Shown here one piece after another: positions 27,037 through 34,700 of a DNA stretch of 45,348 nt. Source of the stretch: Flavobacteriaceae bacterium (lineage in GTDB: Bacteria > Bacteroidota > Bacteroidia > Flavobacteriales > Flavobacteriaceae); the NCBI GenBank assembly GCA_024742935.1, contig JANSXN010000017.1, positions 1-45,348 of the forward strand. The letters run 5' to 3'. A program made the translations under genes and the position numbers. How positions within the stretch are numbered: position 1 is the first letter of the stretch; every line of letters begins with the position of its first letter. The notes below the pieces were generated by a model. The model searched no databases and was not told the origin of the DNA. It worked only from the letters and a program-made list of their open reading frames with translations.

Positions 27037-27132
27037 GAAAAAAAAGAATTATTTCTACTATATTTTTAAGAACTTTTATTTAATTAATTTAAGCGCTTGA
27101 AAATCAATGGAATATATTAGATTAAATAATTG

Positions 27133-27708
27133 TTAATCTTTCTTTTCGGGAATCCATTTTATTTCTACTGCTTGTAGTTCATGTGACAACTTTCGTGCCA
27201 GTACAAAAAGGTAGTCAGAGAGTCTGTTGAGGTACATCAAAACCTTAGGGTCAACCGGCTCATTGTCATTCAAAAAGCTGGTTTGACGCTCTGCCCTGCG
27301 ACAAACACAACGAGCTATGTGACAGAATGACACTGTTTGATGGCCACCGGGCAATATAAAATGAGTCATTTGTGGTAATTCCTCATTCATCATATCCATA
27401 GTGGTTTCCAATAGAGCAATGTTTTCATCACTTATTTTGGGAATATTTAATCGTTCTTTCCCGCTTTTTAAAATGGCTTTATTTGGGTCAGTTGCCAGTA
27501 TTGCTCCAATTGTAAAGAGTCGATCTTGAATGTGATTTAGTAATTCTTTATGCTCCGGTTGTATATTCTGATCTCTGATGAGCCCAATGTGGGAGTTTAA
27601 TTCATCAACAGTTCCATAGCTTTCAATACGTATATGATGTTTGGGAACTCGTGTTCCACCAAAAAGAGCTGTTGTTCCCTTGTCGCCTGTTTTTGTGTAT
27701 ATTTTCAT
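27133..27708 (-). CDS. PduO-type cob(I)yrinic acid a,c-diamide adenosyltransferase
   Basis: A 191-residue enzyme that transfers the adenosyl group of ATP to cob(I)alamin, producing adenosylcobalamin. The ATP-binding N-terminus KIYTKTGDKGTTALFGGTRV and the helix with YGTVDELNSHIGLIRD are diagnostic. Later motifs are ILPGGHQTVSFCHIARCVCRRAER and YLNRLSDYLFVLAR, which complete the five-helix-bundle signature. It follows dnaX by 38 bases on the same strand. No other cobalamin genes are nearby, so salvage rather than synthesis is suggested. Confidence 0.93.
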   Translation of the reverse strand: MKIYTKTGDKGTTALFGGTRVPKHHIRIESYGTVDELNSHIGLIRDQNIQPEHKELLNHIQDRLFTIGAILATDPNKAILKSGKERLNIPKISDENIALLETTMDMMNEELPQMTHFILPGGHQTVSFCHIARCVCRRAERQTSFLNDNEPVDPKVLMYLNRLSDYLFVLARKLSHELQAVEIKWIPEKKD

Positions 27709-27746
27709 TTTAAATTATTGATTTTTTAGCAGGAATATACTTTTTA

Positions 27747-29492
27747 TTATACATCAAGATCAAAAGTCTTTTTAAGAGTATCCATTATTGGGTATTTTTC
27801 CCTGAGTTTTTCAAATTTTTCCCTTGGGGTATAAACATAATTTTTTTGATGATTTTCATTTACATCTATAGTTAATGAAAGACTGTGATTATTGAGTTTT
27901 TTAGAAAGAAAATTTAATAAATATTGTTGTGAACGTTCCAGTTCAACCTTGATTGTTTCGTTTGGGTATGAAACCTGAATAGTATTGTGTTTACAAGTGG
28001 GTAATACCATATCCAGATGGGAGGCGATGATATGCTCTCCTTTTTTCTCCAGTAAACGTGCATATTCTTTCCAGGCGACCTGTAAATCTATTTCAGAAAA
28101 AGGATCTTCAGGAAGTTTTTCAGTTTTTACTTCCCTTTTCTTTAATTCTTCCTGTAACTGTCTTTTCTGTTGTATGCTTTTCAGCGAAAGAGCAGAAATT
28201 CTCTCTGCATTACGCTCAGGAATAGACTTTTGTTTTTGTTCCGGTTGAGGAGACGCATCGTTTGAGGGCTCTTTTTCAGCGACTGCGGTTTCTGAATTTG
28301 CATTTAGTGCTTCTGATGTGTTGGGATAAGGTTTTGGGCTTGATGTTGCTTCTGCTTTTGTTGCGTTTTCAAAGTTTTTTTCTGTTACTTTAGGTTGTGG
28401 GGGTTGAATGAAGCGTTGTGGTTTTTTTTTTTCATCAACAGCAGTGATGGAAGCGAGTTGCATTAAGGAGAGCTCAACAAGGAGTCTTTGGTTTTTACTG
28501 GTTTTGTATTTTAAGTCACACTCATTTGCAATTTCTATCCCTTTAAGAAGAAATTCTGAGGTTGCTTTTTGTGTTTGTTCAAAATAATTCACTTTGATTT
28601 GTTCACCTACCTCAAGTAAAGCGATTGTTGACTGGTGTTTGCAAACAAGTAAATCTCTGAAATGCGAAGCGAGTCCTGAGATGAAATGGTGACCATCAAA
28701 TCCTTTAGCTAGAATTTCATCAAAAAGCATCAATGCTCCCGGGATGTCATTGTTTAGCAAAAACTCAGTTGTTTCAAAATAGGTGGTATAATCCAGGACA
28801 TTTAAATTTTCTGTAACGGCTTGCCGTGTTAGATTTTTGCCTGAAAAGCTTACTACGCGGTCAAAAATTGAAAGGGCGTCTCTCAATGCACCATCGGCTT
28901 TTTGAGCAATGATGTGCAACGCATCGTCTTCTGCATTTATACCTTCAGTTTGAGCGATTTCTGCAAGATGATTTTTAATATCGGTTACTGTAATTCTTTT
29001 AAAATCAAATATTTGGCAACGCGATAAAATGGTGGGTATTATTTTGTGTTTTTCTGTCGTTGCTAAAATAAATATGGCGTGCTTGGGTGGTTCTTCCAAT
29101 GTTTTTAGAAACGCATTGAAAGCTGCTTGAGAGAGCATATGCACCTCGTCGATTATATAGACTTTGTAATTTCCGGTTTGGGGTGGTATGCGCACTTGGT
29201 CTGTGAGACTTCTTATGTCATCGACCGAGTTGTTGGAAGCTGCGTCAAGTTCAAAAATATTAAATGCAAAATCCTCATTAGGGTCCTGTGTTTCTTTTTG
29301 GTTGATGCGTTTAGCCAAGATGCGGGCACAGGTTGTTTTACCTACTCCTCTCGGACCGGTAAAAAGTAATGCTTGTGCCAAGTGATTGTTTTCTATGGCA
29401 TTTTCAAGTGTATTGGTAATAGCCTGTTGACCCACAACACTTTTGAAAGTGGTGGGGCGGTATTTTCGGGCAGATACTATAAAATGTTCCAT
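27747..29492 (-). CDS. dnaX: DNA polymerase III subunit gamma/tau DnaX
   Basis: A 581-residue clamp-loader ATPase. Walker A GPRGVGKT is at 46-53, with YIIDEVHMLSQAAFNAFLKTLEEPP and the sensor LSRCQIFDF. The four-cysteine zinc module that normally follows Walker A is missing: that stretch is CARILAKRINQKETQ then directly FELDAASNN. I believe this is typical of flavobacterial DnaX. A Pro/Lys/Glu-rich linker (about 370-470) precedes the C-terminal tau-like domain. The start is the ATG at 29492 (MEHFIVSARKYRP). The upstream extension of the frame runs into the RNase P RNA gene. Confidence 0.94.
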   Translation of the reverse strand: MEHFIVSARKYRPTTFKSVVGQQAITNTLENAIENNHLAQALLFTGPRGVGKTTCARILAKRINQKETQDPNEDFAFNIFELDAASNNSVDDIRSLTDQVRIPPQTGNYKVYIIDEVHMLSQAAFNAFLKTLEEPPKHAIFILATTEKHKIIPTILSRCQIFDFKRITVTDIKNHLAEIAQTEGINAEDDALHIIAQKADGALRDALSIFDRVVSFSGKNLTRQAVTENLNVLDYTTYFETTEFLLNNDIPGALMLFDEILAKGFDGHHFISGLASHFRDLLVCKHQSTIALLEVGEQIKVNYFEQTQKATSEFLLKGIEIANECDLKYKTSKNQRLLVELSLMQLASITAVDEKKKPQRFIQPPQPKVTEKNFENATKAEATSSPKPYPNTSEALNANSETAVAEKEPSNDASPQPEQKQKSIPERNAERISALSLKSIQQKRQLQEELKKREVKTEKLPEDPFSEIDLQVAWKEYARLLEKKGEHIIASHLDMVLPTCKHNTIQVSYPNETIKVELERSQQYLLNFLSKKLNNHSLSLTIDVNENHQKNYVYTPREKFEKLREKYPIMDTLKKTFDLDV

Positions 29493-29584
29493 AGAAAGAG
29501 TGCGTGTAGCAAATATACATATTGAAATAATTTTCTTTGAAAGTATCTTACTTTTTTTCTGAATAGATATTAACAAGTATGTCG

Positions 29585-29592
29585 TAACTTTG
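29585..29592 (+). promoter_or_regulatory. -7 box of the RNase P RNA promoter
   Basis: TAACTTTG matches TAnnTTTG. It puts the transcript start about 5 bases further on, exactly where the 5' arm of P1 begins (29597). No clear -33 TTG. Confidence 0.5.
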
Positions 29593-29596
29593 CATC

Positions 29597-29923
29597 GCAA
29601 ACCGCCTTATCGCTGTCCGCCTTTGACGGATGGAGGAAAGTCCGGGCACCAAAGAGTAGCATAGCGGGTAACACCCGTCGTCCCCAACTTTGTTGGGGAT
29701 AGGACAAGTGCAACAGAAAGAATGTACAGGTAATGCTGTAGTGAAACCAGGTAAACTCTATGCGGTGAAATGCCACGTAAACCGGTGCTTGAGGGTTACT
29801 CGCCCGATGCCGGAGGGTAGGCAGATAGATCTTAACAGTAATGTTATGGCCAGATAAATGATAGGGGTTACCTCCTTCGCCAAGGCTTAGGAGGATAAGA
29901 CAGAACCCGGCTTACAGGTTTGC
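29597..29923 (+). ncRNA. rnpB: RNase P RNA (bacterial type A)
   Basis: The catalytic RNA of RNase P, which trims the 5' leader of tRNA precursors. The conserved P4-forming regions are both present: GAGGAAAGTCCGGGCACC (29633-29650) and ACAGAACCCGGCTTACAGG near the 3' end (about 29900-29918). The terminal helix P1 is formed by GCAAACC (29597-29603) and GGTTTGC (29917-29923). Internal hairpins such as CCCCAAC-TTT-GTTGGGG are visible, as is GTGAAATGCCACGTAAACC in the middle. Ends are set from P1 and the -7 box. It diverges from dnaX and ends in a strong terminator. Confidence 0.95.
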
Positions 29924-29936
29924 ATTTCTAAAAATT

Positions 29937-29970
29937 TCCCGCTCTGTTGTTAAAACAGGCGGGATTTTTT
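29937..29970 (+). terminator. Rho-independent terminator of rnpB
   Basis: TCCCGC and GCGGGA (29937-29942, 29959-29964), extended by CTGTT/AACAG, are followed by six T residues. The T-tract overlaps the stop codon of the convergent Lacal_2735 gene. Confidence 0.9.
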
Positions 29971-30136
29971 AATCTTTTAGAGATTCTATTTCATCTAAAA
30001 CAGCTTGAGCTTCTGCTTGTTTTTTATCACTTGCAGAGCGATTTGTTTTTGACAAATCAAAGGATTCCTTTAAAAGCTTTTTATACTTTTCCTGAAGTAT
30101 TTCTTCTTTACTTTTCTTTTTAAACAGTCCAAACAT
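29969..30136 (-). CDS. Lacal_2735-family small protein
   Basis: A 55-residue protein. It starts MFGLFKKKSKEEILQEKYKK, and the rest is a charged helical stretch (LLKESFDLSKTNRSASDKK then QAEAQAVLDEIESLKD). This matches the flavobacterial Lacal_2735 family of unknown function. A single long amphipathic helix or short coiled coil is likely, with a weakly hydrophobic N-terminus. It converges on rnpB, with its TAA inside the rnpB terminator. Confidence 0.75.
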   Translation of the reverse strand: MFGLFKKKSKEEILQEKYKKLLKESFDLSKTNRSASDKKQAEAQAVLDEIESLKD

Positions 30137-30185
30137 TTTTGTTTTAAAGATAGTTTAAAACAAAATTGTGGTCAAAATATTAACA

Positions 30186-30380
30186 TCATTTTTTGGTTTC
30201 CTTAAGGCTGCAATTTCCTGCGGCACATCCAAAACCGAAAAGTCCCATTGCAGTGATGTAGATTCCCAGTAGAACACCAATTAGTTGCCCATCCATTATC
30301 GTGTGCACTAAAAGAAGTACGCCCATAAGAAGAAATGCAATGCGTTGTATATTCCAACCGGAAAACAATCTTTTTTTCAT
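30186..30380 (-). CDS. DUF2892-like (YgaP transmembrane-type) protein
   Basis: A 64-residue membrane protein. A basic start (MKKRLFSGWNIQRIAF) is followed by two helices, about 12-30 and 32-52, with GVLLLVHTIMDGQLIGVLLGIYITAMGLFGFG between. Two cysteines follow in GFGCAAGNCSL. This is the YgaP_transmem/DUF2892 pattern, often linked or fused to rhodanese domains. It starts immediately after the upstream rhodanese gene and is in the same unit. It may anchor a sulfur-transfer complex in the inner membrane (inferred). Confidence 0.8.
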   Translation of the reverse strand: MKKRLFSGWNIQRIAFLLMGVLLLVHTIMDGQLIGVLLGIYITAMGLFGFGCAAGNCSLKETKK

Positions 30381-30695
30381 CTACAATTTATTTTTTAGAC
30401 TTTGCCAATTACCGGCATTGTGCACATTGAGGTACCCTTTTGACTTTAAAATGTTTTTTGCATTGCCGCTTCTCATTCCGGAAGCACAACAAAGCAAATA
30501 TGTTTTCTCTTTGTCTTTTAATAATCTCAGGTTGTTGTTAAGTGTGTTCAAAGGAATGTTTTTGGAGCCTTTGATATGGCCTGAGGTGAATTCTCCCTTG
30601 GTTCTCACATCAATGATTTCAGCACCTTGATTGACAAGTGCTTTGTAATCGGTTTTTGGACCTAAACCAAATATGTTTTTTAAAAATGGTATCAT
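30381..30695 (-). CDS. Single-domain rhodanese (sulfurtransferase), second of pair
   Basis: A 104-residue rhodanese-like protein. EIIDVRTKGEFTSGHIKGSKNIPLN is the N-terminal rhodanese motif, and LLCCASGMRSGNAK holds the six-residue active-site loop with Cys70. It carries sulfur as a persulfide and passes it to acceptors. The N-terminus has a short hydrophobic start (MIPFLKNIFGLG). It overlaps no neighbour, lies 3 bases from the upstream rhodanese gene and directly abuts the DUF2892-like gene. Confidence 0.9.
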   Translation of the reverse strand: MIPFLKNIFGLGPKTDYKALVNQGAEIIDVRTKGEFTSGHIKGSKNIPLNTLNNNLRLLKDKEKTYLLCCASGMRSGNAKNILKSKGYLNVHNAGNWQSLKNKL

Positions 30696-30698
30696 ACT

Positions 30699-30980
30699 TT
30701 ATACACTTAAGGATTGATAATAGTTTACGTCCAACCAAGAACCGGCATTAACACATTCGATTCCTTGGTTATTTAAAAATTGAGATGCAATTCCACTTCT
30801 GTTACCTGAAGCGCAGCAAAGAATCACAGGGGTTTTCAAAGATTTGAATTCGTGTACCCTGTTTTGTATTTCCTGTAAAGGGATATTTATCGATCCGGAA
30901 ACATGACCTCCTTTGAATTCCTGACTTGTGCGCACATCTACAATGCTGGCATTCTCTTTTATAAATTTTTCGATATTCAT
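30699..30980 (-). CDS. Single-domain rhodanese (sulfurtransferase), first of pair
   Basis: A 93-residue rhodanese-like protein. VDVRTSQEFKGGHVSGSINIPL leads to the active-site loop at Cys56 in VILCCASGNRSG. The C-terminal stretch CVNAGSWLDV completes the fold. It is the first gene of a three-gene unit with a second rhodanese and a DUF2892-like membrane protein. The two rhodaneses are clearly related and probably arose by duplication. The upstream region has a -7 box and a direct repeat. Confidence 0.9.
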   Translation of the reverse strand: MNIEKFIKENASIVDVRTSQEFKGGHVSGSINIPLQEIQNRVHEFKSLKTPVILCCASGNRSGIASQFLNNQGIECVNAGSWLDVNYYQSLSV

Positions 30981-31003
30981 TTTAATGGTTTTTATTAATG
31001 AAG

Positions 31004-31048
31004 CAAAAATACCTGTGCTATTTTTAATTGACAGTTACATTTGTTACA
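31004..31048 (-). promoter_or_regulatory. Promoter region of the rhodanese set with direct repeat
   Basis: On the minus strand a -7 box TATTTTTG (31011-31004) lies about 24 bases before the ATG. Upstream, TGTAAC is repeated (31048-31043 and 31039-31034, 9-base period). The repeats sit roughly where an activator would bind. No standard -33 TTG is present. Confidence 0.38.
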
Positions 31049-31060
31049 AAAAGAAAAAAC

Positions 31061-31597
31061 CTACACTTCAAAAAAGCTAAAGACAGAACCGCCATATCTT
31101 CTTGACTCTACGTGACCTTGAACTTTACTTAAATCTGTATGCTTGGAGTGTTCAATAATCAAAAAACCATTTTCATTGAGGAGTCTATTATCTAGAACTA
31201 AACCAATAATCTGTTCAAATTGACTTGTATCAAAATCATAAGGGGGGTCTGCAAAAATAACGTCAAAGGTTTGTTTGTTTTTTTCTAAAAAAGAAAAAAC
31301 ATCAGATTTGATGGTTTGAATATCAAAATCGAGTTCGTCACTTGTTTTTTTTATGAATTGTACACACCCATAATCTGCATCAACGGCGGTGATGTTTGTG
31401 TTACCTCTTGAAGCAAATTCAAAACTTATGTTTCCTGTTCCTGAGAAGAGATCAAGAAAGGATACTTCGTGAAAAGCGATGCGATTATTCAAAATATTAA
31501 AAAGGGCTTCCTTGGCAAAGTCTGTTGTAGGTCTTACCGGAAGTTTTTTTGGAGCGATGAGTCTTTTTCCTTTGTATTTTCCTGAGATGATGCGCAT
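31061..31597 (-). CDS. rsmD: 16S rRNA (guanine-966-N2) methyltransferase RsmD
   Basis: A 178-residue SAM-dependent enzyme that methylates G966 of 16S rRNA. Motifs: MRIISGKYKGKRLIAP and RPTTDFAKEALFNIL at the N-terminus, SAM-binding LDLFSGTGNISFEFASRG, and the catalytic ADPPYD. Length is normal. It lies between the rhodanese set and the DUF3822 gene on the same strand. Confidence 0.93.
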   Translation of the reverse strand: MRIISGKYKGKRLIAPKKLPVRPTTDFAKEALFNILNNRIAFHEVSFLDLFSGTGNISFEFASRGNTNITAVDADYGCVQFIKKTSDELDFDIQTIKSDVFSFLEKNKQTFDVIFADPPYDFDTSQFEQIIGLVLDNRLLNENGFLIIEHSKHTDLSKVQGHVESRRYGGSVFSFFEV

Positions 31598-31698
31598 AAA
31601 ATAGTTTATGAGTTTATGAGTGTGAGGGATTGTGAGTTATTTTTTAGGGTTGTTACCACGCTACCCTTGAATACTTCTTTAAACCTCTCACATTTAAT

Positions 31699-32484
31699 TT
31701 AAATAATATGTAGTGTATTGGGCTTGTCTTCTTTTTCAAGAGATACATTTCTAATATATTTATATGCTATTTTAAAGAATGAATCCTCTTTTGAAACTCG
31801 ACCACTCAGTTGAAGCTGAAATGTTTCCGGATTGAGTTGTAATTGTTCTGCAATAAAAAGAATGTAGTAGATAAAATCATCGGGGGTGGCATAGTGAAAA
31901 CTATTAAAAAGCTGGATTTTTTTCCCTGACGTAACCAATACATCCATTTGATTATTATAAAGTTTGGCATACATCTTTAGGGTATGATCGTTTCGCTCTT
32001 CAGAGAGGGTTTTTTCTATAAAAACAGTAGATGAATGCAAAAAGGTAAAACTTCCATATTGCTCAAAAAAGTAATTATTTACATTTGTTAAAGGAACATA
32101 AACAACTGCAAATTCATACCCTTCCGGACAATCAAAAGCAACATAATCTGTTGATAACAATCGGGAACTATACTTTAAATAATCCTCTAGACTGTCTTCT
32201 TGAAATAATGCTTTTGGAACTAATGAAAACAAGGTGTTTTGATGTATAACTATCACTTCTTTCAACGGCGATTGAAGTTCGTCAAATTGATTGTAAGCGC
32301 TTTTTATTTCGTTTAAAACATCATCTGGATTTCGTGTCTCCGTAAAGTCTATTTGCTTCTCAAAGAGAAACGTAGCTGCCTCTTCATCACGTATAAAAAA
32401 AGAAAGTCCATTCAAGCTTACCTGAACGGACAATCTGTAATTTGAGTTTAAATCTATTGTATTATTGCTCGCCGGCTTTGTCAT
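31699..32484 (-). CDS. DUF3822 family protein
   Basis: About 261 residues. The pattern matches DUF3822, a Bacteroidota family thought to adopt an actin/hexokinase-like fold. Signs are YRLSVQVSLNGLSFFI at the start, FSLVPKALF in the middle and HYATPDDFIYYILFIAEQL near the end. Function is unknown; it often neighbours rsmD. Several ATGs are possible. The ATG at 32484 is chosen because it gives the usual short N-terminal lead; ATGs at 32505 and 32517 are alternatives. It overlaps the upstream gene by 23 bases. Confidence 0.8.
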   Translation of the reverse strand: MTKPASNNTIDLNSNYRLSVQVSLNGLSFFIRDEEAATFLFEKQIDFTETRNPDDVLNEIKSAYNQFDELQSPLKEVIVIHQNTLFSLVPKALFQEDSLEDYLKYSSRLLSTDYVAFDCPEGYEFAVVYVPLTNVNNYFFEQYGSFTFLHSSTVFIEKTLSEERNDHTLKMYAKLYNNQMDVLVTSGKKIQLFNSFHYATPDDFIYYILFIAEQLQLNPETFQLQLSGRVSKEDSFFKIAYKYIRNVSLEKEDKPNTLHII

Positions 32485-33121
32485 ATTGTTTTGGCCAGTT
32501 TCCATTGGTGTTAACATCTGTCATTGACCCCACTCGAATGTGAGTGCCATTAACCCCATCAACAGATTGAGTTTGTTTTTCTTGTATCACTAAGTCTCTG
32601 GCTAGGTCGTGTAAAATATCATCTTTACTGGCTGTCGCTTCAAAAACAGCAATTTTCCTGTCGCTTCTCATTATAAAACCTGCATTGAGAGAGATGGGCA
32701 CCTCTTTTCCTTTGACTTCTATTTTGTCTAAATTTTTATAACGATCTGAACCATTGAATATGGAATCTTTAACAGAAACAAACCCTAGCGTGTCTATTAC
32801 TACATCTTCAATATAATATCCGGTTACACCAAACGCTTTATTTCGTTCCACATCGTCATAAATGGTGTCTCTGCGTTGCGTGATCGCAAATTGTGCAGTA
32901 TCAATAAAACGAACTAATGAATCAAAACTACTATTAAACTTGCCCGTTACTTGCAAGTGAGCAAGCTCTGCTGTGCGGATGTCTTTAAGTTGTTCAATTA
33001 CTTTGGCATAACGTTTTTCCTTTTCTGCGTTGAATTTTGTGGGTTCATAAACAGAATTAAAAAGTTTGTAACCAAGAAAAATGATGATGATCCAGAGAAC
33101 AAGTTGAATTAAAAGTTTCAT
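32462..33121 (-). CDS. Membrane-anchored periplasmic protein, unknown function
   Basis: A 219-residue protein with one N-terminal membrane helix (about 4-24, LIQLVLWIIIIFLGYKLF) and the rest probably periplasmic. A helical segment (FNAEKEKRYAKVIEQLKDIRTAELAHLQVTGKF) is followed by a beta-rich region. The helix and the 'RTAELAH..TGKF' stretch recall pseudopilin-like proteins, but the resemblance is weak and I do not assign a family. It is followed by and overlaps the DUF3822 gene, so they are co-translated. It has its own -7 box upstream (33185). Confidence 0.7.
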   Translation of the reverse strand: MKLLIQLVLWIIIIFLGYKLFNSVYEPTKFNAEKEKRYAKVIEQLKDIRTAELAHLQVTGKFNSSFDSLVRFIDTAQFAITQRRDTIYDDVERNKAFGVTGYYIEDVVIDTLGFVSVKDSIFNGSDRYKNLDKIEVKGKEVPISLNAGFIMRSDRKIAVFEATASKDDILHDLARDLVIQEKQTQSVDGVNGTHIRVGSMTDVNTNGNWPKQYDKAGEQ

Positions 33122-33184
33122 TTTGAAATCGTTTTTTATTTAACGTAAATGGTGTATCGCAAATCTACAATTTTTTTTCAATCA

Positions 33185-33192
33185 CAAAAGTA
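33185..33192 (-). promoter_or_regulatory. -7 box upstream of the membrane-anchored protein gene
   Basis: On the minus strand this reads TACTTTTG (TAnnTTTG), about 58 bases before the ATG at 33121. The -33 box is not clear. Confidence 0.35.
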
Positions 33193-33275
33193 TATTCTAT
33201 AAAAATCACCTTGTTTTACATTAATTGATAATCATCCCTTAACTTAGCCTATTAATTGAAAACTCATTTTCGGGA

Positions 33276-34697
33276 ATGAAAAGTACTGATTTCTATAAAC
33301 TATTACTTCAAAAATTTCCACATCAACCCACGGAAGTTCAAGATGTTGTGTTGCAAAAAATTTCAGAATTTTTAGTTTCATCAAACTCAGAAGACTTGTT
33401 TTTGTTGAAAGGGTATGCAGGTACAGGAAAAACGACTATCATAAGTACTGTGGTAAATCACCTTTGGGAATTGAAAAAGAAAGCCGTTTTGATGGCACCC
33501 ACAGGAAGAGCTGCAAAAGTGATCAGTAACTATTCCGGTAAGGAAGCTTTTACGATTCACAAAAAAATATATTTTCCGAAGGCTCAAAAGGGTGGGGGCG
33601 TCACTTTTACACTTCAGCCAAACAAACACCGCGACACTTTTTTTATAGTAGATGAGGCATCAATGATTGGTGATTCTGCTTCAGAATCAAAACTTTTTGA
33701 AAACGGCTCCTTGCTTGATGATTTGATGCAGTATGTATATAGTGGTTATGGGTGTAAACTCATTCTCATTGGCGACACAGCACAATTACCACCTGTAAAA
33801 ATGGAATTGAGTCCCGCTCTGGATGAGCAGACGCTATCAAATTATTACAACAAAGAAGTGATTGCCATAGAACTTAATGAAGTGGTGAGACAAAAGGAGG
33901 AAAGTGGCATTCTTCACAACGCCACCTTACTGCGTCAAACGCTCGAAAATGGATTTTATGAAGATTTTAAATTCAACCTGCAAAATTTTAAAGATATTAT
34001 CAAACCCGAGGACGGTTATGAACTTCAGGATGCGATTAACGACGCATATAACGTTTTGGGTAAAGAAGACACAGTAATTATTTTACGCTCTAATAAAAGA
34101 GCCAATTTGTTTAATGAAAACATTCGCTCACGCATTCTTTTTCAGGAAAGTGAACTAGCGACCGGTGATTATTTGATGGTTGTTAAAAACAATTATTTTT
34201 GGGTAAAACCCACCAGTGATGCCGGGTTTATTGCCAATGGCGATATTATCGAAATTCTTGAAATCCATAATTTTAAAGACCTTTATGGTTTTCGGTTTGC
34301 TGAAGTGACTGTTAGAATGGTCGATTACCCTAAAATGAAACCCTTTGAGACCGTACTTCTTTTGGATACTATCAAATCTGAATCTCCTTCTTTATCTTAT
34401 GAAGACTCTAATAAGCTGTATCAAGAAGTAATGAAAGATTATGAAGATGTAAAATCAAAATATAAAAAGTTTCTGAGTGTTAAAGCCAACAAATACTTCA
34501 ATGCCTTACAAGTTAAGTTTTCGTATGCCATAACCTGTCATAAATCGCAAGGAGGGCAATGGAATACAGTTTTTGTGGAACAGCCTTATTTGCCAAATGG
34601 AATAGATAAAGAGTACTTAAGGTGGCTTTATACTGCGGTCACCCGAGCAAAAGAAAAACTCTATTTAATTGGTTTCAAAGATGCGTTTTTTGAATAA
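33276..34697 (+). CDS. RecD-like ATP-dependent DNA helicase (SF1)
   Basis: A 473-residue SF1 helicase. Walker A GYAGTGKT is at 46-53, motif II DEAS at 126-129. The C-terminal UvrD_C_2 part has CHKSQGGQWNTVFVEQPY and the arginine motif YTAVTRAKEKLYLIG. It resembles the short 'RecD2-like' helicases of Bacteroidota, without the RecBC partners or an N-terminal extension. DNA repair or recombination is likely. It stands alone, and its stop is only 3 bases from the convergent nhaA stop, so no terminator lies between them. Confidence 0.9.
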   Translation: MKSTDFYKLLLQKFPHQPTEVQDVVLQKISEFLVSSNSEDLFLLKGYAGTGKTTIISTVVNHLWELKKKAVLMAPTGRAAKVISNYSGKEAFTIHKKIYFPKAQKGGGVTFTLQPNKHRDTFFIVDEASMIGDSASESKLFENGSLLDDLMQYVYSGYGCKLILIGDTAQLPPVKMELSPALDEQTLSNYYNKEVIAIELNEVVRQKEESGILHNATLLRQTLENGFYEDFKFNLQNFKDIIKPEDGYELQDAINDAYNVLGKEDTVIILRSNKRANLFNENIRSRILFQESELATGDYLMVVKNNYFWVKPTSDAGFIANGDIIEILEIHNFKDLYGFRFAEVTVRMVDYPKMKPFETVLLLDTIKSESPSLSYEDSNKLYQEVMKDYEDVKSKYKKFLSVKANKYFNALQVKFSYAITCHKSQGGQWNTVFVEQPYLPNGIDKEYLRWLYTAVTRAKEKLYLIGFKDAFFE

Positions 34698-34700
34698 GAT

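Noticed and set aside
29493-29600. N-terminal extension of dnaX
   Set aside because: It would overlap the rnpB 5' end, and the family starts at MEHFIVSARKYRP.
29570-29776. 68-codon minus-strand frame
   Set aside because: It lies across the RNase P RNA gene, whose conserved blocks and P1 helix explain the sequence.
31598-31698. Short inverted repeats (AGGGT/ACCCT and GTGAG/CTCAC) between rsmD and the DUF3822 gene
   Set aside because: Stems are 5 bases or imperfect and no T-tract follows; not enough to call a terminator or operator.
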